Source of the DNA: Oceanidesulfovibrio indonesiensis
GTDB taxonomy: Bacteria; Desulfobacterota; Desulfovibrionia; Desulfovibrionales; Desulfovibrionaceae
DNA: 64,000 nucleotides
NCBI RefSeq assembly: GCF_007625075.1
Contig: NZ_QMIE01000001.1
Span: forward strand, 1-64,000
Direction: 5' to 3'
The notes below the pieces were generated by a model. It had not been told where the DNA came from. It did not search any database and was given only the letters and a program-made list of their open reading frames with translations. The position numbers and the translations under genes were made by a program. Shown here one piece after another: positions 1 to 8,708 of the stretch (position 1 is its first letter; every line of letters starts with the position of its first letter).

Positions 1-46
1 ATCCTTCCCATCCGCCCAGGAGCCGCGTAATATCCTGTTTCGACAA
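1..46 (-). CDS. 5' end of a leftward gene, TTG start, product unknown
   Basis: The only part in the window is the first 15 codons of a minus-strand reading frame, reading (M)SKQDITRLLGGWEG. The start is inferred from an AAAGGAGG ribosome-binding site (complement of 53-60) six bases before TTG at 46-44. The frame stays open to the window edge. The start codon lies in one arm of a long inverted repeat (42-113), so initiation may be hidden in mRNA structure. A translation-limited start next to a tRNA would fit a transposase, and the LLG..W pattern is compatible with one, but 15 residues cannot establish that. The product should be treated as unknown. Confidence 0.5.
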   Translation of the reverse strand, partial: MSKQDITRLLGGWEG

Positions 47-113
47 CGGTAGCCTCCTTTGGTGATCTCTATAGCCTCGATAACTATCGAGATACCGGAT
101 GGTTACCGTTGTC
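42..113. repeat. Long imperfect inverted repeat over a start region
   Basis: A perfect 10-bp outer arm pair (GACAACGGTA at 42-51 and TACCGTTGTC at 104-113) encloses a second pair of about 13 bp at 61-74 and 84-96, with one mismatch and one bulged base. Read as leftward mRNA, the outer stem includes the TTG start codon and the ribosome-binding site sits in the internal loop between the two stems. It could act as an RNA switch on translation, a DNA operator, or an element end. Confidence 0.6.
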
Positions 114-150
114 TCAACTCAAATCATCCTTCCCGGAATTCTCGGAAGAA

Positions 151-190
151 CCAAAAAAGAAGGGGTTGCGGATATCTATCCACAACCCCT
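151..190 (-). terminator. Rho-independent terminator of tRNA-Arg
   Basis: On the minus strand, just after the tRNA, an AGGGGTTG/CAACCCCT stem (161-190) is followed by TTCTTTTTTGG. This is a hairpin plus U-tract placed to end the tRNA transcript. Confidence 0.75.
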
Positions 191-198
191 GCGAAATA

Positions 199-275
<77 letters not shown>

Positions 276-504
276 GGAATCGAATTATCTACGCGGCACT
301 CGCGGCGTTCGTCAAGCACTTTCCGTGATTCGGACCAAAGCACTCGGTTTTCCGCGGCAACGCTTCGCTTTTTCCTTGCGTCCTGGCGCACGCCGCCGTA
401 TCCCTTCCATTCCTGCATCTGTCGAAGCCCGGCGAGCCTGGAGTCCTGCGTGTCTTGCTCCACGGCGTGCTCTCGTGTAGTCAAGTATGGTTGGAGGAAT
501 ACCC

Positions 505-1995
505 ATGGCCTACAAGGATCTTCAAGATTTCATCAAGGACCTCGAAAAGAAAAAAGAGCTCAAGCGCGTTGGCGCGTTGCTCGATCCCTACCTGGAAATC
601 GCGGAAGTAACCGACCGCGCATCCAAGGGCTATGGTCCGGCCCTCTTGTTCACCAACGTCCAGGGCAAGAAGTTCCCCGTGCTGACCAATGCCTTCGGCT
701 CGTACGAGCGGATGCACATGGCCCTGGAGGTGGACAGCCTGGACGACGTGGCCCAGCAGATCACCGACTTCATCGAGATCGAGAAGCCCGAGGGCATCGT
801 CAAGAAGCTCAAGCTGCTGCCCAAGCTCTCACGAATGGCGAACATCTTCCCCAAGGTCGTGACATCCAAAGCGCCCTGCCAGGATGTGGTGCTCACCGGC
901 GACGATGTCGACCTCTCCATCCTGCCCGTGCTCACCACCTGGCCGGAGGACGCCGGGCCGTTCATCACCCTGCCTCTGGTGGTGACCAAGAATCCCGAAA
1001 CCGGCATGCGCAACGTGGGCATGTACCGTATGCAGGTGTTCGACAGGAACACCACCGGCATGCACTGGCACCGCCACAAAGGCGGAGCCTACCACTACCA
1101 CCTGGCCGAGCAGAAGGGCCAGCGCCTGGAGGTGGCCGTTGCCCTGGGGCCGGACCCGGCCGTGACCTACGCCGCCACCGCCCCTATCCCCGATGAAGTG
1201 GACGAGTTCATGTTCGCCGGCTTCCTGCGGCAGTCGCCCGTGGAGTTGGTCAAATGCAAGACCGTTGACATCGAGGTGCCGGCCAACAGCCAGTTCGTGC
1301 TGGAAGGCTATGTGGAGCCGCACGAGCGCCGGCGCGAAGGTCCCTTCGGCGACCACACCGGCTACTACTCATTGGCCGACGAATACCCCGTGTTCCACGT
1401 CACGGCCATCACCCACAGGAAAGACGCCGTGTATCCGGCCACCCTGGTGGGCCCGCCGCCCATGGAAGACTGCTACATGGGCAAGGCCACGGAGCGCATC
1501 TTCCTGCCCATCATCAAGAAGCAGCTCCCCGAAGTGGTGGACATGAACCTGCCCCTCGAAGGCGTGTTCCACAACTACTGCTTTGTCTCCATAGACAAGC
1601 GCTACCCCGGCCAGGTCCGCAAGGTGATGTACGCCCTGTGGGGCCTGGGGCAGATGATGTTCACCAAGATCATCATTATCGTGGACAAGAACGTGAACGT
1701 GCAGAACGTTTCCGAGGTGCTGTGGCGCGTAGGCAACAACGTGGACCCCCGCCGCGACCTTGTCATACTCGAAGGCCCGCTGGACGCCCTGGACCACGCC
1801 TCGCCCACGGCCTACTACGGCGGCAAGCTCGGCATCGACGCCACCAAGAAGGGCCCGGACGAGAACCATTTCCGCGAGTGGCCCAGCGCCCTGCGCATGG
1901 ACTCGGAGGTGAAGGCGCGCGTGGACTCGCTCTGGGACAAGCTGGATATACCGCTGCCCGGGGTGCCCAAAGTCCCGCCGAAAGGGAGGCCGTAA
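505..1995 (+). CDS. ubiD: UbiD-family decarboxylase
   Basis: The 496-residue protein has the length and sequence of the UbiD family of prenylated-FMN-dependent (de)carboxylases. Family features seen include the stretch around VDLSILPVLTTWPEDAG, the MYRMQVFD region, and the QSPVELVKCKTVD and GPFGDHTGYYS segments, the last being part of the cofactor/metal site. The start at 505 is preferred over an earlier in-frame GTG-type start because GGAGG (493-497) is well spaced from ATG at 505. The stop codon directly abuts ubiX, which makes the UbiD cofactor, so the two form a translationally coupled pair. In organisms using the futalosine route to menaquinone such a pair is thought to decarboxylate the naphthoate intermediate. 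That role is inference; other aromatic acids are possible substrates. Confidence 0.93.
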   Translation: MAYKDLQDFIKDLEKKKELKRVGALLDPYLEIAEVTDRASKGYGPALLFTNVQGKKFPVLTNAFGSYERMHMALEVDSLDDVAQQITDFIEIEKPEGIVKKLKLLPKLSRMANIFPKVVTSKAPCQDVVLTGDDVDLSILPVLTTWPEDAGPFITLPLVVTKNPETGMRNVGMYRMQVFDRNTTGMHWHRHKGGAYHYHLAEQKGQRLEVAVALGPDPAVTYAATAPIPDEVDEFMFAGFLRQSPVELVKCKTVDIEVPANSQFVLEGYVEPHERRREGPFGDHTGYYSLADEYPVFHVTAITHRKDAVYPATLVGPPPMEDCYMGKATERIFLPIIKKQLPEVVDMNLPLEGVFHNYCFVSIDKRYPGQVRKVMYALWGLGQMMFTKIIIIVDKNVNVQNVSEVLWRVGNNVDPRRDLVILEGPLDALDHASPTAYYGGKLGIDATKKGPDENHFREWPSALRMDSEVKARVDSLWDKLDIPLPGVPKVPPKGRP

Positions 1996-2574
1996 ATGAC
2001 TGCGCCGCGCCGCATCGTTCTGGGCATATCCGGTGCCAGCGGCATGCCGTATGCGCTTCGACTGCTTGAAGTCCTCTCTGGCGTCGAGGGACTCGAAACT
2101 CATGTCGTCGTCTCCGACGGCGCCAAGGAAGTCTTGCGGGCCGAGACCAAGCTCACTCCCGAGGACCTGGAAACCCGGCTGGCCCGCGCCACACGCGTGT
2201 ACTCTGAAAAGGAGATCGGCGGCCCTCCGGCCTCGGGTTCCTGGCAGCACCAGGGCATGGTCGTGTGCCCGTGCTCCATGGCGAGCCTCGGGGCCATCGC
2301 CAACGGCCTCGGTTCCAATCTGCTCCACCGCTCGGCCGACGTCACGCTCAAAGAAAAACGGCCGCTCGTGCTCGTTGTGCGGGAAACGCCGCTCAATCTC
2401 GTGCATCTGCGCAACATGACCGCCGCGGTCGAGGCCGGCGCCACCATCATGCCGGCCATGCCCGGCTTCTACACCCGCCCCACAACTATCTCCCAACTCG
2501 TCGACCACCTCGTTGCCCGCATCCTCGATCAACTCGGAGTGGACCATACCCTCTCCACCCGTTGGGAGGGGTAG
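1996..2574 (+). CDS. ubiX: UbiX-family flavin prenyltransferase
   Basis: This 192-residue protein starts at the base after the ubiD stop codon. The N-terminal GISGASGMPYALRLLE segment is the FMN-binding loop of UbiX/Pad1 proteins, and the central VCPCSMASLGAIANG and VLVVRETPLN stretches are diagnostic of the family. UbiX attaches dimethylallyl to FMN, giving the prenylated flavin that UbiD needs. Length and motifs are typical and nothing is missing. The zero-base spacing to ubiD points to one transcript and one pathway. Confidence 0.95.
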   Translation: MTAPRRIVLGISGASGMPYALRLLEVLSGVEGLETHVVVSDGAKEVLRAETKLTPEDLETRLARATRVYSEKEIGGPPASGSWQHQGMVVCPCSMASLGAIANGLGSNLLHRSADVTLKEKRPLVLVVRETPLNLVHLRNMTAAVEAGATIMPAMPGFYTRPTTISQLVDHLVARILDQLGVDHTLSTRWEG

Positions 2575-2588
2575 CGGCTCTTTTTCGC

Positions 2589-2744
2589 GGGGGGAAAACC
2601 TTTCTGAAGAAAGGTTCTTCCCCCGACCCCTTTCCAAAGGCTTTTCATTGGAAAGGTTGCGTTCAAACGCTCTGAACCATTATGATAAGTTTAGGAAGGG
2701 AGAGCGCGAGAGGGAGAACCTTTTTTAAAAGGTGTCCCTCTCGC
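2589..2744. repeat. Triple-hairpin intergenic element
   Basis: Three hairpins follow each other between ubiX and the next gene: about 17 bp with two mismatches at 2589-2624 (loop around TGAA), a perfect 9-bp CCTTTCCAA/TTGGAAAGG stem at 2629-2655, and a long stem at 2706-2744 joining GCGAGAGGGA with TCCCTCTCGC. CCTTT/AAAGG cores occur in all three. It may be a repeated element, a terminator array or a processing site; only one copy is in this window. Confidence 0.6.
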
Positions 2745-2795
2745 ACTATTCCTGTCTCTTCAAACAGTTAGTTCTGCACCAAAAGGAGCCTTGGC

Positions 2796-3521
2796 ATGAA
2801 CCATACGATCACCTGGCACGGCCATTCGAATTTCCAGATCACCTCCGGAGATGTCGCGGTGATCATCGATCCGTTTTTCGAGGGCAACGCCTTCGCCACG
2901 GTGGAGCCCGGCTCCATCGAAAAGCTGGATTGCATTCTGGTGACGCATGACCACGGGGATCACGTAGGCCAGGCCGTGGAGTTGGCCAGCCGCACCGGCG
3001 CCATGGTCGGCGCGGTGGTGGGGACGGCCGGCAAGCTCATGGACCAGGGCGTACCGCAAGAGCAGATCATCAACGGCATCGGCTTCAACATCGGCGGCTC
3101 GGTTACTGTGAAAAGCGTGACGGTGACGATGACCCAGGCCTTCCATTCGTCTGAATCGGGCGTGGCCGTGGGCTACATCCTCACGTTTCCGGACGGCTAC
3201 ACGGTGTACCACGCGGGTGACACAGGCATTTTCTCCAGCATGGAGCTGTGGGGCCGGCTTTATTCCATCGACCTGGCCCTGCTGCCCATCGGCGGCGTGT
3301 TCACCATGGACCCGCGACAGGCGGCCATGGCCTGCCGGATGCTCGACTGCGCCGCTGTGGCGCCCATGCACTGGGGTACGTTCCCTGTGCTGGAGCAGTC
3401 CACCAGGGAGTTCGAGCGCCTCCTCCAGAAGGAAGCCCCGGATTGCGAGATGCTTCTGCTGGAGCCCGGCGAATCAACAGAACTGAGGAGCGGCAGCGGG
3501 GATACTTGCGGGTGCGATTAG
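2796..3521 (+). CDS. UPF0173-type metal-dependent hydrolase
   Basis: This 241-residue protein belongs to the metallo-beta-lactamase superfamily. The metal motif HDHGDH is at residues 51-56, with further ligands expected at H117 (TQAFHSS), D142 (YHAGDTG) and the histidine of APMHWGTF near residue 195. The compact length and order of motifs match the UPF0173 (YtkL-like) group rather than lactamases or glyoxalase II. The natural substrate of this group is not settled. The C-terminus ends in a short Gly/Ser/Cys tail (GSGDTCGCD) beyond the usual fold. AAAGGAG lies upstream of the ATG at 2796. The triple-hairpin element separates it from ubiX, so it may be transcribed on its own. Confidence 0.88.
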   Translation: MNHTITWHGHSNFQITSGDVAVIIDPFFEGNAFATVEPGSIEKLDCILVTHDHGDHVGQAVELASRTGAMVGAVVGTAGKLMDQGVPQEQIINGIGFNIGGSVTVKSVTVTMTQAFHSSESGVAVGYILTFPDGYTVYHAGDTGIFSSMELWGRLYSIDLALLPIGGVFTMDPRQAAMACRMLDCAAVAPMHWGTFPVLEQSTREFERLLQKEAPDCEMLLLEPGESTELRSGSGDTCGCD

Positions 3522-3823
3522 ATTGCCGCGTGCGCAGCGTGCTCGACGACTGGCTGCCTCAGCTTGATTGTGCGGCCGGAACCCGACCTGTTTGCGTTGG
3601 TCGACCCAGCCGCCAGTATGGATGCTGAAGTTGGTGGCGGATCGCCAAAAAGCGACATGCCCCCGTCAAGGCAGGGGCATGTCAGGAGGGAGGGGGGATG
3701 TTGAATCCAGCTGGCTGTTCCGCTGAATCGATGATTCCCTTGTATAAAACGAAGATGAAGCCGAGATGTACCCGGGGTTAACAATACGTAAGGAAATCGA
3801 GTTGGTATTTCCGATTGCGGTGT
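3522..3823. other. Convergent intergenic region
   Basis: This gap lies between the ends of the UPF0173 hydrolase (plus) and the dynamin-like GTPase (minus). It contains the terminator at 3644-3683 and no reading frame with a ribosome-binding site. I see nothing else in it. Confidence 0.5.
3644..3683 (-). terminator. Terminator of the dynamin-like GTPase gene
   Basis: A perfect 10-bp stem, GACATGCCCC/GGGGCATGTC (3654-3683), is followed on the minus strand by GCTTTTTGG. It lies about 140 bases after the stop codon of the leftward GTPase gene. Confidence 0.65.
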
Positions 3824-5386
3824 TTATCCGCAACGCTTTTCCCCGGTTTGTTGTTCGCTCTGGCGTTCGTTCTCCCGAGCGCGTTCCCCCGTGGGATCGG
3901 CGTAGGTGTCGTTGAGTTTCTGAACCAGTCCCTCCGCCTCCTCGATTACCCGGTTCATCGTATCCATGACTTTGGGCGTGAGACCGGCCGGCGCGGGCGG
4001 CAGGGCGCTGTGTCGGATTTTCATGTTGTGGCGCAGCGCCGTGAGCATGCGGTGCCGGCGCTCGGGATTCTTTTCCTCGTTCGTCAACCGCGCGGCCACG
4101 GCGCTTCCGGCCATGGCCCGCGCCTTGAAGTGCAACCACCCGCCGAGTCCTGCGACAATGCCGGTAACGATGACCGGCTTCCAAAGACCGCTCCATATCC
4201 AGCTCCACCAGCGTGCCGAACCGCCGTCCGCTCCGGATGTGGCGCCCCAGATGGAGATGACGATGACGGCCAGAGCCAGTGCGCCGAGGAAGACGCCGTC
4301 GCGGAGGAAAACGCCTCGCCGCCACGCAGCCCTGAGCGAAGTGAGCTTTGCGATCTCCGAGTCTCGGAGCTCCAGGGCGATTTTCTTGACCGCGCCCACG
4401 ATGCGGTAGGCGCGCTCCACGCGGACCTGGGTCATGCGGTCGGTGATGTCGGCCAGGTCGCGGTCGCGTTTGCGCTGGAATCGCTCGCGCAGGGCGGAGT
4501 TCTCGATGGGCGCCGCGCAATCCTCGTTGTAGATGCGGTAGAAGCGGCCGGCGGTGAGGCCCGCCTGGGCTATGGCCCGCTGCCAGGCTCCCACCACTTC
4601 CTCGGGGTTGTCCTCGCGCGCAGTGAGGTCTATCTGGTTGAGGATGTACAGGAATTTTGCCGCGTCCTTGCGCTTCACGGTTCGCTTGACCAGGTGCTCC
4701 AGGGTGTCGCGCATGGCGCCGGGTTCGGGGCGGCGTGCGTCGAACAACACGAGCACGAGGTCAGACAGGTCGATGATGTAGTCGGTGATGCGCAGGGTGG
4801 ACGTACGCTGGGCGTCGGCGTCGAACCCAGGTGAGTCGATGAGGATCATGCCCCGGAGCTTTTCCGAGGGGCAGGTCTTGAGCTGCAGATAGGTGTCCAC
4901 GCGCATGCCCTCGCCTGGTTCCACCTTTTCGAGCTCTTCGCTCATCTTGTAGAAGGGGAAGCGGGGATCGGCGTCCAGCGCGGAACCGGGCAGGCTGCGC
5001 GCCTTGCCGTCGGAGGCGTAGCAGATGACGGTGAACTTGTCGTCCACGGCCTGGGAGCCGGTTTCCTGCAGTGAATAGCCGAGATACTGGTTCAGGAAGC
5101 TGGATTTACCGGCGGAGTACGGGCCGAGCACGGAGATGAGCGGCCACCATGCGATATAGCGGGCGTAGGTCTCGTCCGGTCCGAGCAGGCCGATCTTGCG
5201 GGCGGCCGAATCCAGCGATTGCAGGCTTTCCAGCGCTTCCACGAGCAGGGGGTTCTCGCGCTTCAGATGCTCCTTGAGGCGTTTGAGGTCCTTGCGTGGG
5301 CTGGTTTTTCGTTCTTCCAGCGGGGTTCCGGACAACTCGTCCGTTTCATCGAGCCGTTTGGTTTTCCCTACCCTCAGCAGTGCCAT
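3824..5386 (-). CDS. Membrane-anchored dynamin-like GTPase
   Basis: This 520-residue protein has a GTPase core with P-loop GPYSAGKSS (residues 88-96), G3 motif DSPG (184-187) and G4-type NQID (250-253). The G1 loop with Ser-Ala-Gly-Lys-Ser-Ser and the long insert before G3 resemble EHD/dynamin-superfamily GTPases. Two hydrophobic segments at about 364-382 and 402-420 form a hairpin anchor, followed by a basic C-terminal region of about 100 residues. ATG at 5386 is chosen because CAGGAGGTG precedes it; an earlier in-frame start lacks such a site. It follows the deoxyribosyltransferase gene by 96 bases on the same strand. The role is unknown; bacterial relatives act in membrane remodelling, lipid transfer or phage tolerance. 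Confidence 0.85.
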   Translation of the reverse strand: MALLRVGKTKRLDETDELSGTPLEERKTSPRKDLKRLKEHLKRENPLLVEALESLQSLDSAARKIGLLGPDETYARYIAWWPLISVLGPYSAGKSSFLNQYLGYSLQETGSQAVDDKFTVICYASDGKARSLPGSALDADPRFPFYKMSEELEKVEPGEGMRVDTYLQLKTCPSEKLRGMILIDSPGFDADAQRTSTLRITDYIIDLSDLVLVLFDARRPEPGAMRDTLEHLVKRTVKRKDAAKFLYILNQIDLTAREDNPEEVVGAWQRAIAQAGLTAGRFYRIYNEDCAAPIENSALRERFQRKRDRDLADITDRMTQVRVERAYRIVGAVKKIALELRDSEIAKLTSLRAAWRRGVFLRDGVFLGALALAVIVISIWGATSGADGGSARWWSWIWSGLWKPVIVTGIVAGLGGWLHFKARAMAGSAVAARLTNEEKNPERRHRMLTALRHNMKIRHSALPPAPAGLTPKVMDTMNRVIEEAEGLVQKLNDTYADPTGERARENERQSEQQTGEKRCG

Positions 5387-5482
5387 GTGCCACCTCCTGG
5401 AGCGCAACTTGCCGCAGAAGTCGCGTCAAGACAAGCGGCCTTCGCACGCATCGGCGGAAAAAGCGCAGCAAGAACAGGCGAA

Positions 5483-5938
5483 TCACAGGCCGCGGATGGT
5501 TTTCACGAGCCCTGCAGCGAGGTCGTCCAGGGAGCGGTAGACCGCTTTGCATGAGCATTCGAGCATGGCGTTGACGCAGGAATCGTCCGTGTCCCCGGCG
5601 TTGCGGAAGTCGGTGCGCACGCCCAGGATGGGGCCCTGCCCCAGGGCGTAAAAGGCTCCCATCTCGAAGGCGGTGCCGTCGTCCACCTGCACGCCGTCCA
5701 GCAGAGCGACCACGATCTGCGCGCTGCGCAGATCCTTCATGCAGCGATTGAAGATGTGGTGCCTGGCCATGGGGCCCAAGGCGCGAATCTCTTCGGCCGA
5801 GAAGAACTCCCCGGGCCAGGAGACGCGGGCGATGATGGAGGCGGCGGCCAGAGATTCTTCCATGGCCGCCTTGGCCTTGCGATGCCAGTCCTGTTCCGCC
5901 TCGGTGAACAGGGGGCCGGCCTGGTAGATGTTCAGCAT
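5483..5938 (-). CDS. Nucleoside 2-deoxyribosyltransferase family protein
   Basis: This 151-residue protein has the Rossmann-like fold pattern of nucleoside 2-deoxyribosyltransferases: IYQAGPLF at the N-terminus, VVALLDG in the middle, and DDGTAFEMGAFYALG holding the catalytic glutamate. Known members swap bases between deoxynucleosides or hydrolyse the glycosidic bond; related proteins hydrolyse modified nucleoside 5'-monophosphates. The upstream site is only GGCAGG, so the start is moderately certain. It sits between the PP2C phosphatase (gap about 95 bases) and the dynamin-like GTPase, all leftward. Whether it serves salvage, nucleotide clean-up or stress signalling cannot be told from the sequence. 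Confidence 0.87.
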   Translation of the reverse strand: MLNIYQAGPLFTEAEQDWHRKAKAAMEESLAAASIIARVSWPGEFFSAEEIRALGPMARHHIFNRCMKDLRSAQIVVALLDGVQVDDGTAFEMGAFYALGQGPILGVRTDFRNAGDTDDSCVNAMLECSCKAVYRSLDDLAAGLVKTIRGL

Positions 5939-6033
5939 GATGGACCTGCCGTTCTCATTGGTTCACAGCGTCGGCGGGGGAAGGCGCCGTTCCGGATGAA
6001 CGGTAGGCGAGGCGCATGCCGGTGGTCAAGCAG

Positions 6034-8637
6034 TCAGCTTGCGTCAAGCCGCAGCACGGCCAGGGTCATATCGTCTTCCAGGGGTAAGCCGTGGGTGAAG
6101 AGGTAAACCTCGTTGAACACGTTTTTGATGATGGCTTCGGGCCCATCCTGAGCGTACTGTCGGACGACGGTGCGAAGCCGTTCTTTGCCGAACATCTCGC
6201 CATCCTGTTTCACCGCTTCCCATATGCCGTCGGACCCGATGATGATGAATCGTCCGGCCGGCACGCTTTCGAGCGTATTTTCCTGGTATTCGAAATCCGC
6301 ATCCACGCCCAGAGGCAAACCTTCTCCCATAAGCTCATCGAACTCCCCGGTCTCCGGATCGTAGACCATGGCCGGATCGTGACCGGCGCGAACCCAGGTG
6401 AGTCTGCGGGTCTGCGGGTCCACTGCCAGAAAGAACAGTGTCATGAAACGTCCGGAACCGCTCATGTCCTCGACGAGTGAGTGGTTCAGGTCGGCGACGA
6501 TTTCCTTTGGCGATCCACCGCGGGCGGCGCGCATGCGCATGAAGGCCCGGGCCGATGTCATGAGCAGAGCGGAATCCACACCGTGGCCGGAAATATCGCC
6601 AACCACGATGCCAACGCATGGATTGTCCCGGCCGAGGTCCGTGAGGACGTCCAGGTAGTCGCCGCCCACGCTCTGGCTGGCCACGGAGTTGCCGGCGATG
6701 ACGAGCCCGGGCAGGGCGATGGGGCTGTCCGGCTGGAGGCTCTTCTGGACCTCCTCGGCCAGGGCGAGGGCTTTTTTCTGCTCCGTAAGGTCGGTGACGA
6801 AGGCGAAGTTGCCGAGAATACGGCCCTCTTCGTCCCGCAGAGTGTTGCCGTGCACGAGGATGGGCACCTCCCGGCCGTCCCTGGCGACCATCGATCCTTC
6901 GAAAGTGCGGTAGTCCTGGGAAAGAATCGCCTCGCGGTTGGCGTTCATGTACGCGGCGAATCTATCCGTTGCCAGATCGATGGGCGAGAGCCCCACAAGC
7001 TCCGCGCGCGTGTAGCCGAGCATATGGCAGTAAGCGGCGTTCACGTCCACGATGATCAGGTCATGGTTCATGAGAATGAACCCTTCGCCGGCCGTCTCCA
7101 CGATGCGGCGGAATTTGTATTCGCTCTTGCGCAGCTCTTTCTGGATGATGGCCTGCTCGGTGACGTCGTTGAGAACGCCTTGATAGAACACGGGCGAGCC
7201 GTCCTCGCCGCGTTCCACGGTGGTCTGGTCGTCGATGTAACGGATTTCGCCGTCCCTGGTGACGATGCGGTACGAGAGCTGGTACTGATCCAGCTTTTCG
7301 GCAGCTGCTTTCTCCACGTCGCGGGCGAGTCGTTCGCTGTCGTCTGGGTAGACGACATCGCGGAATGCGATATTGCCGGTCATGAAATCCGCAGCGCTGT
7401 AGCCGAACCGGGAGACGTTTTCCGATACGTAAAGCAGCCTGCCGCCGTCGCCGGCGCTGCGCCGGAACAAAACCACCGGGCTGCGCTCCACGATGGTCTT
7501 GGCCATGGCCAGGGCCTGCTCGGCCTTCTTGCGATCGGTGATGTCCACCACGATTCCCTGGTAGTGGAGGATTGCGCCGTCCGAGTCCCGCTCCGCGTGC
7601 GTTTCGTCGTGGACCCAGCGCACGTCGCCCTGCGGCGTGAGTATGCGGTACTCCTGGGTGTACTCCAGCGTGCCGTCGGCGGCATGGCGCTGTATTTCGC
7701 TGCGCAGGCGGTCCATGTCCTCCGGGTGGATAAGGTTGGAAAAATGCACGCGCCCCCGGAGCATGTCTTCGGCGGTCACGCCGAAGCGGCTGACGTTGCT
7801 GGACACGTAGAGAAGACGCCGTTCCTCGTCGGCGGTGCGGCGGAAAAGAATGACCGGACTCTTCTCCACGATGAGGAATGCGAGCCGCAATTCTTCCTCG
7901 GCTTTTCGGCGTACCAGAATTTCCTGCTGAAGAGACCGGGTGCGCTCGGCAACGCGGTATTCGAGCTCTGCGTGGGATTGCTCCAGGGCAAGCTCGGCTC
8001 GCACCCGTTCGGTGATGTTCAGGCCATACACCTGCACCTCGTCCAGGCCGGCCACAGGCAAGCACGAGAGCAGGTAGTACGCATCGTCGACCTGCATTTC
8101 CAGGTCCAGACGTTCTCCGGTGCGCCGGGCGTCCCGGAGTGCGGGCAGGAGCGATTCTGGTGCGTGCGTGGAACGTCCGCCGTCCTTGGTCCGCAAAGCC
8201 TCGATCAGGGATTCCGCTGGCGGATTGGCAAAAAGGATTGTCCCCTCGCCGCCAGTCCGAAACACCGGGTGCGGGTTGTTCAGGTGCCAGCTCGCCATGG
8301 CGGCGTCGCATTCCGACGCCGGAGGCTGCGGTCGCAGCAGGGCGAGGAATCCGTCATCGTGGCGTCGCAGATCCAGGACGTATCTGGAATTGTCGTGCGC
8401 AAAAACAAACCGGAGGCCGTGGACAGCCTTCCCGGCGCTTACGAGGTCGCGCAACGAACGGGCGGTTTCGGCGTCGCCGAGTTCGGCCAACGGAACCCCT
8501 GTAAGCGCATCGGAATCTCTGCCCGGCGACAACCCATGGGCTGCCCGGATCGTACCGTGCCCATCGAGCAGCAAAGCAACGACGCCGGCCGACTCGGCAA
8601 CGAAGCCGAGCAGAGCATCCGGTGGATCGTAGTTCAT
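6034..8637 (-). CDS. Multi-PAS sensor with SpoIIE-type PP2C phosphatase
   Basis: This protein of about 867 residues lacks obvious membrane segments. An N-terminal degenerate sensory region (to about residue 200) is followed by a short coiled coil and three clear PAS/PAC units (about 245-365, 370-490 and 495-615). The PAS2 and PAS3 segments are close relatives of each other (ILFRRTADEERRLLYVSSNV and VLFRRSAGDGGRLLYVSENV). The C-terminus is a SpoIIE/RsbU-type phosphatase (about 620-865) with the metal motifs VVGDISGHGVDSALLM and GSDGIWEAV. It should dephosphorylate an STAS-domain antagonist in response to a PAS signal. No STAS gene is adjacent; the nearest is at 21617. ATG at 8637 lacks a clear ribosome-binding site, so the start is tentative. 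Confidence 0.9.
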   Translation of the reverse strand: MNYDPPDALLGFVAESAGVVALLLDGHGTIRAAHGLSPGRDSDALTGVPLAELGDAETARSLRDLVSAGKAVHGLRFVFAHDNSRYVLDLRRHDDGFLALLRPQPPASECDAAMASWHLNNPHPVFRTGGEGTILFANPPAESLIEALRTKDGGRSTHAPESLLPALRDARRTGERLDLEMQVDDAYYLLSCLPVAGLDEVQVYGLNITERVRAELALEQSHAELEYRVAERTRSLQQEILVRRKAEEELRLAFLIVEKSPVILFRRTADEERRLLYVSSNVSRFGVTAEDMLRGRVHFSNLIHPEDMDRLRSEIQRHAADGTLEYTQEYRILTPQGDVRWVHDETHAERDSDGAILHYQGIVVDITDRKKAEQALAMAKTIVERSPVVLFRRSAGDGGRLLYVSENVSRFGYSAADFMTGNIAFRDVVYPDDSERLARDVEKAAAEKLDQYQLSYRIVTRDGEIRYIDDQTTVERGEDGSPVFYQGVLNDVTEQAIIQKELRKSEYKFRRIVETAGEGFILMNHDLIIVDVNAAYCHMLGYTRAELVGLSPIDLATDRFAAYMNANREAILSQDYRTFEGSMVARDGREVPILVHGNTLRDEEGRILGNFAFVTDLTEQKKALALAEEVQKSLQPDSPIALPGLVIAGNSVASQSVGGDYLDVLTDLGRDNPCVGIVVGDISGHGVDSALLMTSARAFMRMRAARGGSPKEIVADLNHSLVEDMSGSGRFMTLFFLAVDPQTRRLTWVRAGHDPAMVYDPETGEFDELMGEGLPLGVDADFEYQENTLESVPAGRFIIIGSDGIWEAVKQDGEMFGKERLRTVVRQYAQDGPEAIIKNVFNEVYLFTHGLPLEDDMTLAVLRLDAS

Positions 8638-8708
8638 CAATGCGAAGCACCCGGGCGACGACTTTGCCCGATATGCCGCAAGGCATCAGGCCATAGCAGC
8701 CGTCGCAA

